DNA of 6,725 nucleotides from Buttiauxella sp035271705 (GTDB lineage: Bacteria > Pseudomonadota > Gammaproteobacteria > Enterobacterales > Enterobacteriaceae), in contig NZ_DATERI010000127.1 of NCBI RefSeq assembly GCF_035271705.1, positions 1 to 6,725 of the forward strand, in the 5' to 3' direction. The position numbers and the translations under genes were made by a program. Under the pieces are notes generated by a model. The model had not been told where the DNA came from and made no database searches. It saw only the letters and a program-made list of their open reading frames with translations. Position 1 is the first letter of the stretch. The number at the start of each line of letters is the position of its first letter. Below are positions 6,590 to 6,725 of this stretch, in pieces.

Positions 6590-6725
6590 CTGTTCCCTCT
6601 TTTTGATTAATTACAAATTCACTTTTTTCACCTGTCGCCAAAGCATCCGGTTCGATATTCATGGTGCGCAGAACGCCGCCCATGATGGCACCGAACACAG
6701 GTGCAGAGACGGCACCACCGTAATA
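6576..6725 (-). CDS. ftsI: FtsI (penicillin-binding protein 3), C-terminal 49 residues, cut by the window edge
   Basis: FtsI is the septal D,D-transpeptidase that crosslinks glycan made by FtsW. Only the 3' end is present: 49 codons and a TAA, entering in frame at the right edge. The visible part, from YYGGAVSAPVFGAIMGGVLR through TMNIEPDALATG, corresponds to about residues 540-588 of the 588-residue E. coli protein. It forms the end of the periplasmic transpeptidase domain; the active-site SxxK, SxN and KTG motifs lie outside the window. The tail EFVINQKEGTGGRS keeps the Val-Ile bond cut by the periplasmic protease Prc in E. coli, which would remove the last 11 residues. The last 14 nt, including the stop, overlap murE in another frame and carry its GTG start. 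Identity rests on the tail sequence plus gene order. Confidence 0.96.
   Translation of the reverse strand, partial: YYGGAVSAPVFGAIMGGVLRTMNIEPDALATGEKSEFVINQKEGTGGRS
6595..6599 (-). promoter_or_regulatory. Ribosome binding site of murE (GTG start)
   Basis: GAGGG, 5 nt before the GTG at 6589, made from the FtsI codons GAG GGA in its C-terminal EGTGGRS tail. It fixes the non-ATG start of murE. Confidence 0.75.

Noticed and set aside
1..6725. Mobile element, CRISPR array, tRNA or other RNA gene, defence or novel system
   Set aside because: I found no terminal repeats, spaced direct repeats, tRNA-like folds or foreign genes. Coding sequence fills the window except 2 nt.

Overview
The window is a stretch of the dcw (division and cell wall) cluster of a gammaproteobacterium, almost certainly a member of the Enterobacteriaceae. 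All genes lie on the minus strand. Read 5' to 3' in the direction of transcription (right to left here) the order is ftsI (3' end only) - murE - murF - mraY - murD - ftsW - murG (5' end only), the canonical Escherichia coli order. Protein lengths (MurE 495, MurF 452, MraY 360, MurD 438, FtsW 414 aa) equal those of E. coli as I remember them. Scattered substitutions relative to the remembered E. coli K-12 proteins (for example MurG beginning MSNQTRR rather than MSGQGKR, and many changes in MurE and MurF) suggest a related enteric species rather than K-12. I cannot name the genus from sequence reading alone.

Layout by position: 1-111 murG start; 108-1352 ftsW; 1352-2668 murD; 2671-3753 mraY; 3747-5105 murF; 5102-6589 murE; 6576-6725 ftsI end. 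There is essentially no non-coding DNA. The junctions are overlaps of 14 nt (ftsI/murE), 4 nt (murE/murF), 7 nt (murF/mraY), a 2-nt gap (mraY/murD), and overlaps of 1 nt (murD/ftsW) and 4 nt (ftsW/murG). Every ribosome binding site therefore lies inside the 3' end of the preceding gene. I see no promoter, terminator, RNA gene, mobile element, repeat array or CRISPR. Transcription must enter from beyond the right edge and leave past the left edge.

The genes form one pathway. MurE adds meso-diaminopimelate and MurF adds D-Ala-D-Ala to the UDP-MurNAc peptide. MurD acts earlier in the pathway, adding D-Glu. MraY moves the finished phospho-MurNAc-pentapeptide onto undecaprenyl phosphate (lipid I), and MurG adds GlcNAc (lipid II). 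FtsW polymerises lipid II at the septum together with its partner transpeptidase FtsI (PBP3).

I looked for an undescribed system and did not find one; this is a conserved core locus. The points worth a second look are small-scale: a GTG start for murE inside ftsI, C-terminal tails that double as ribosome binding sites for the next gene, a likely internal second start in ftsW, the retained Prc cleavage site of FtsI, and conservation in MraY of the residues that define sensitivity to phage phiX174 lysis protein E.
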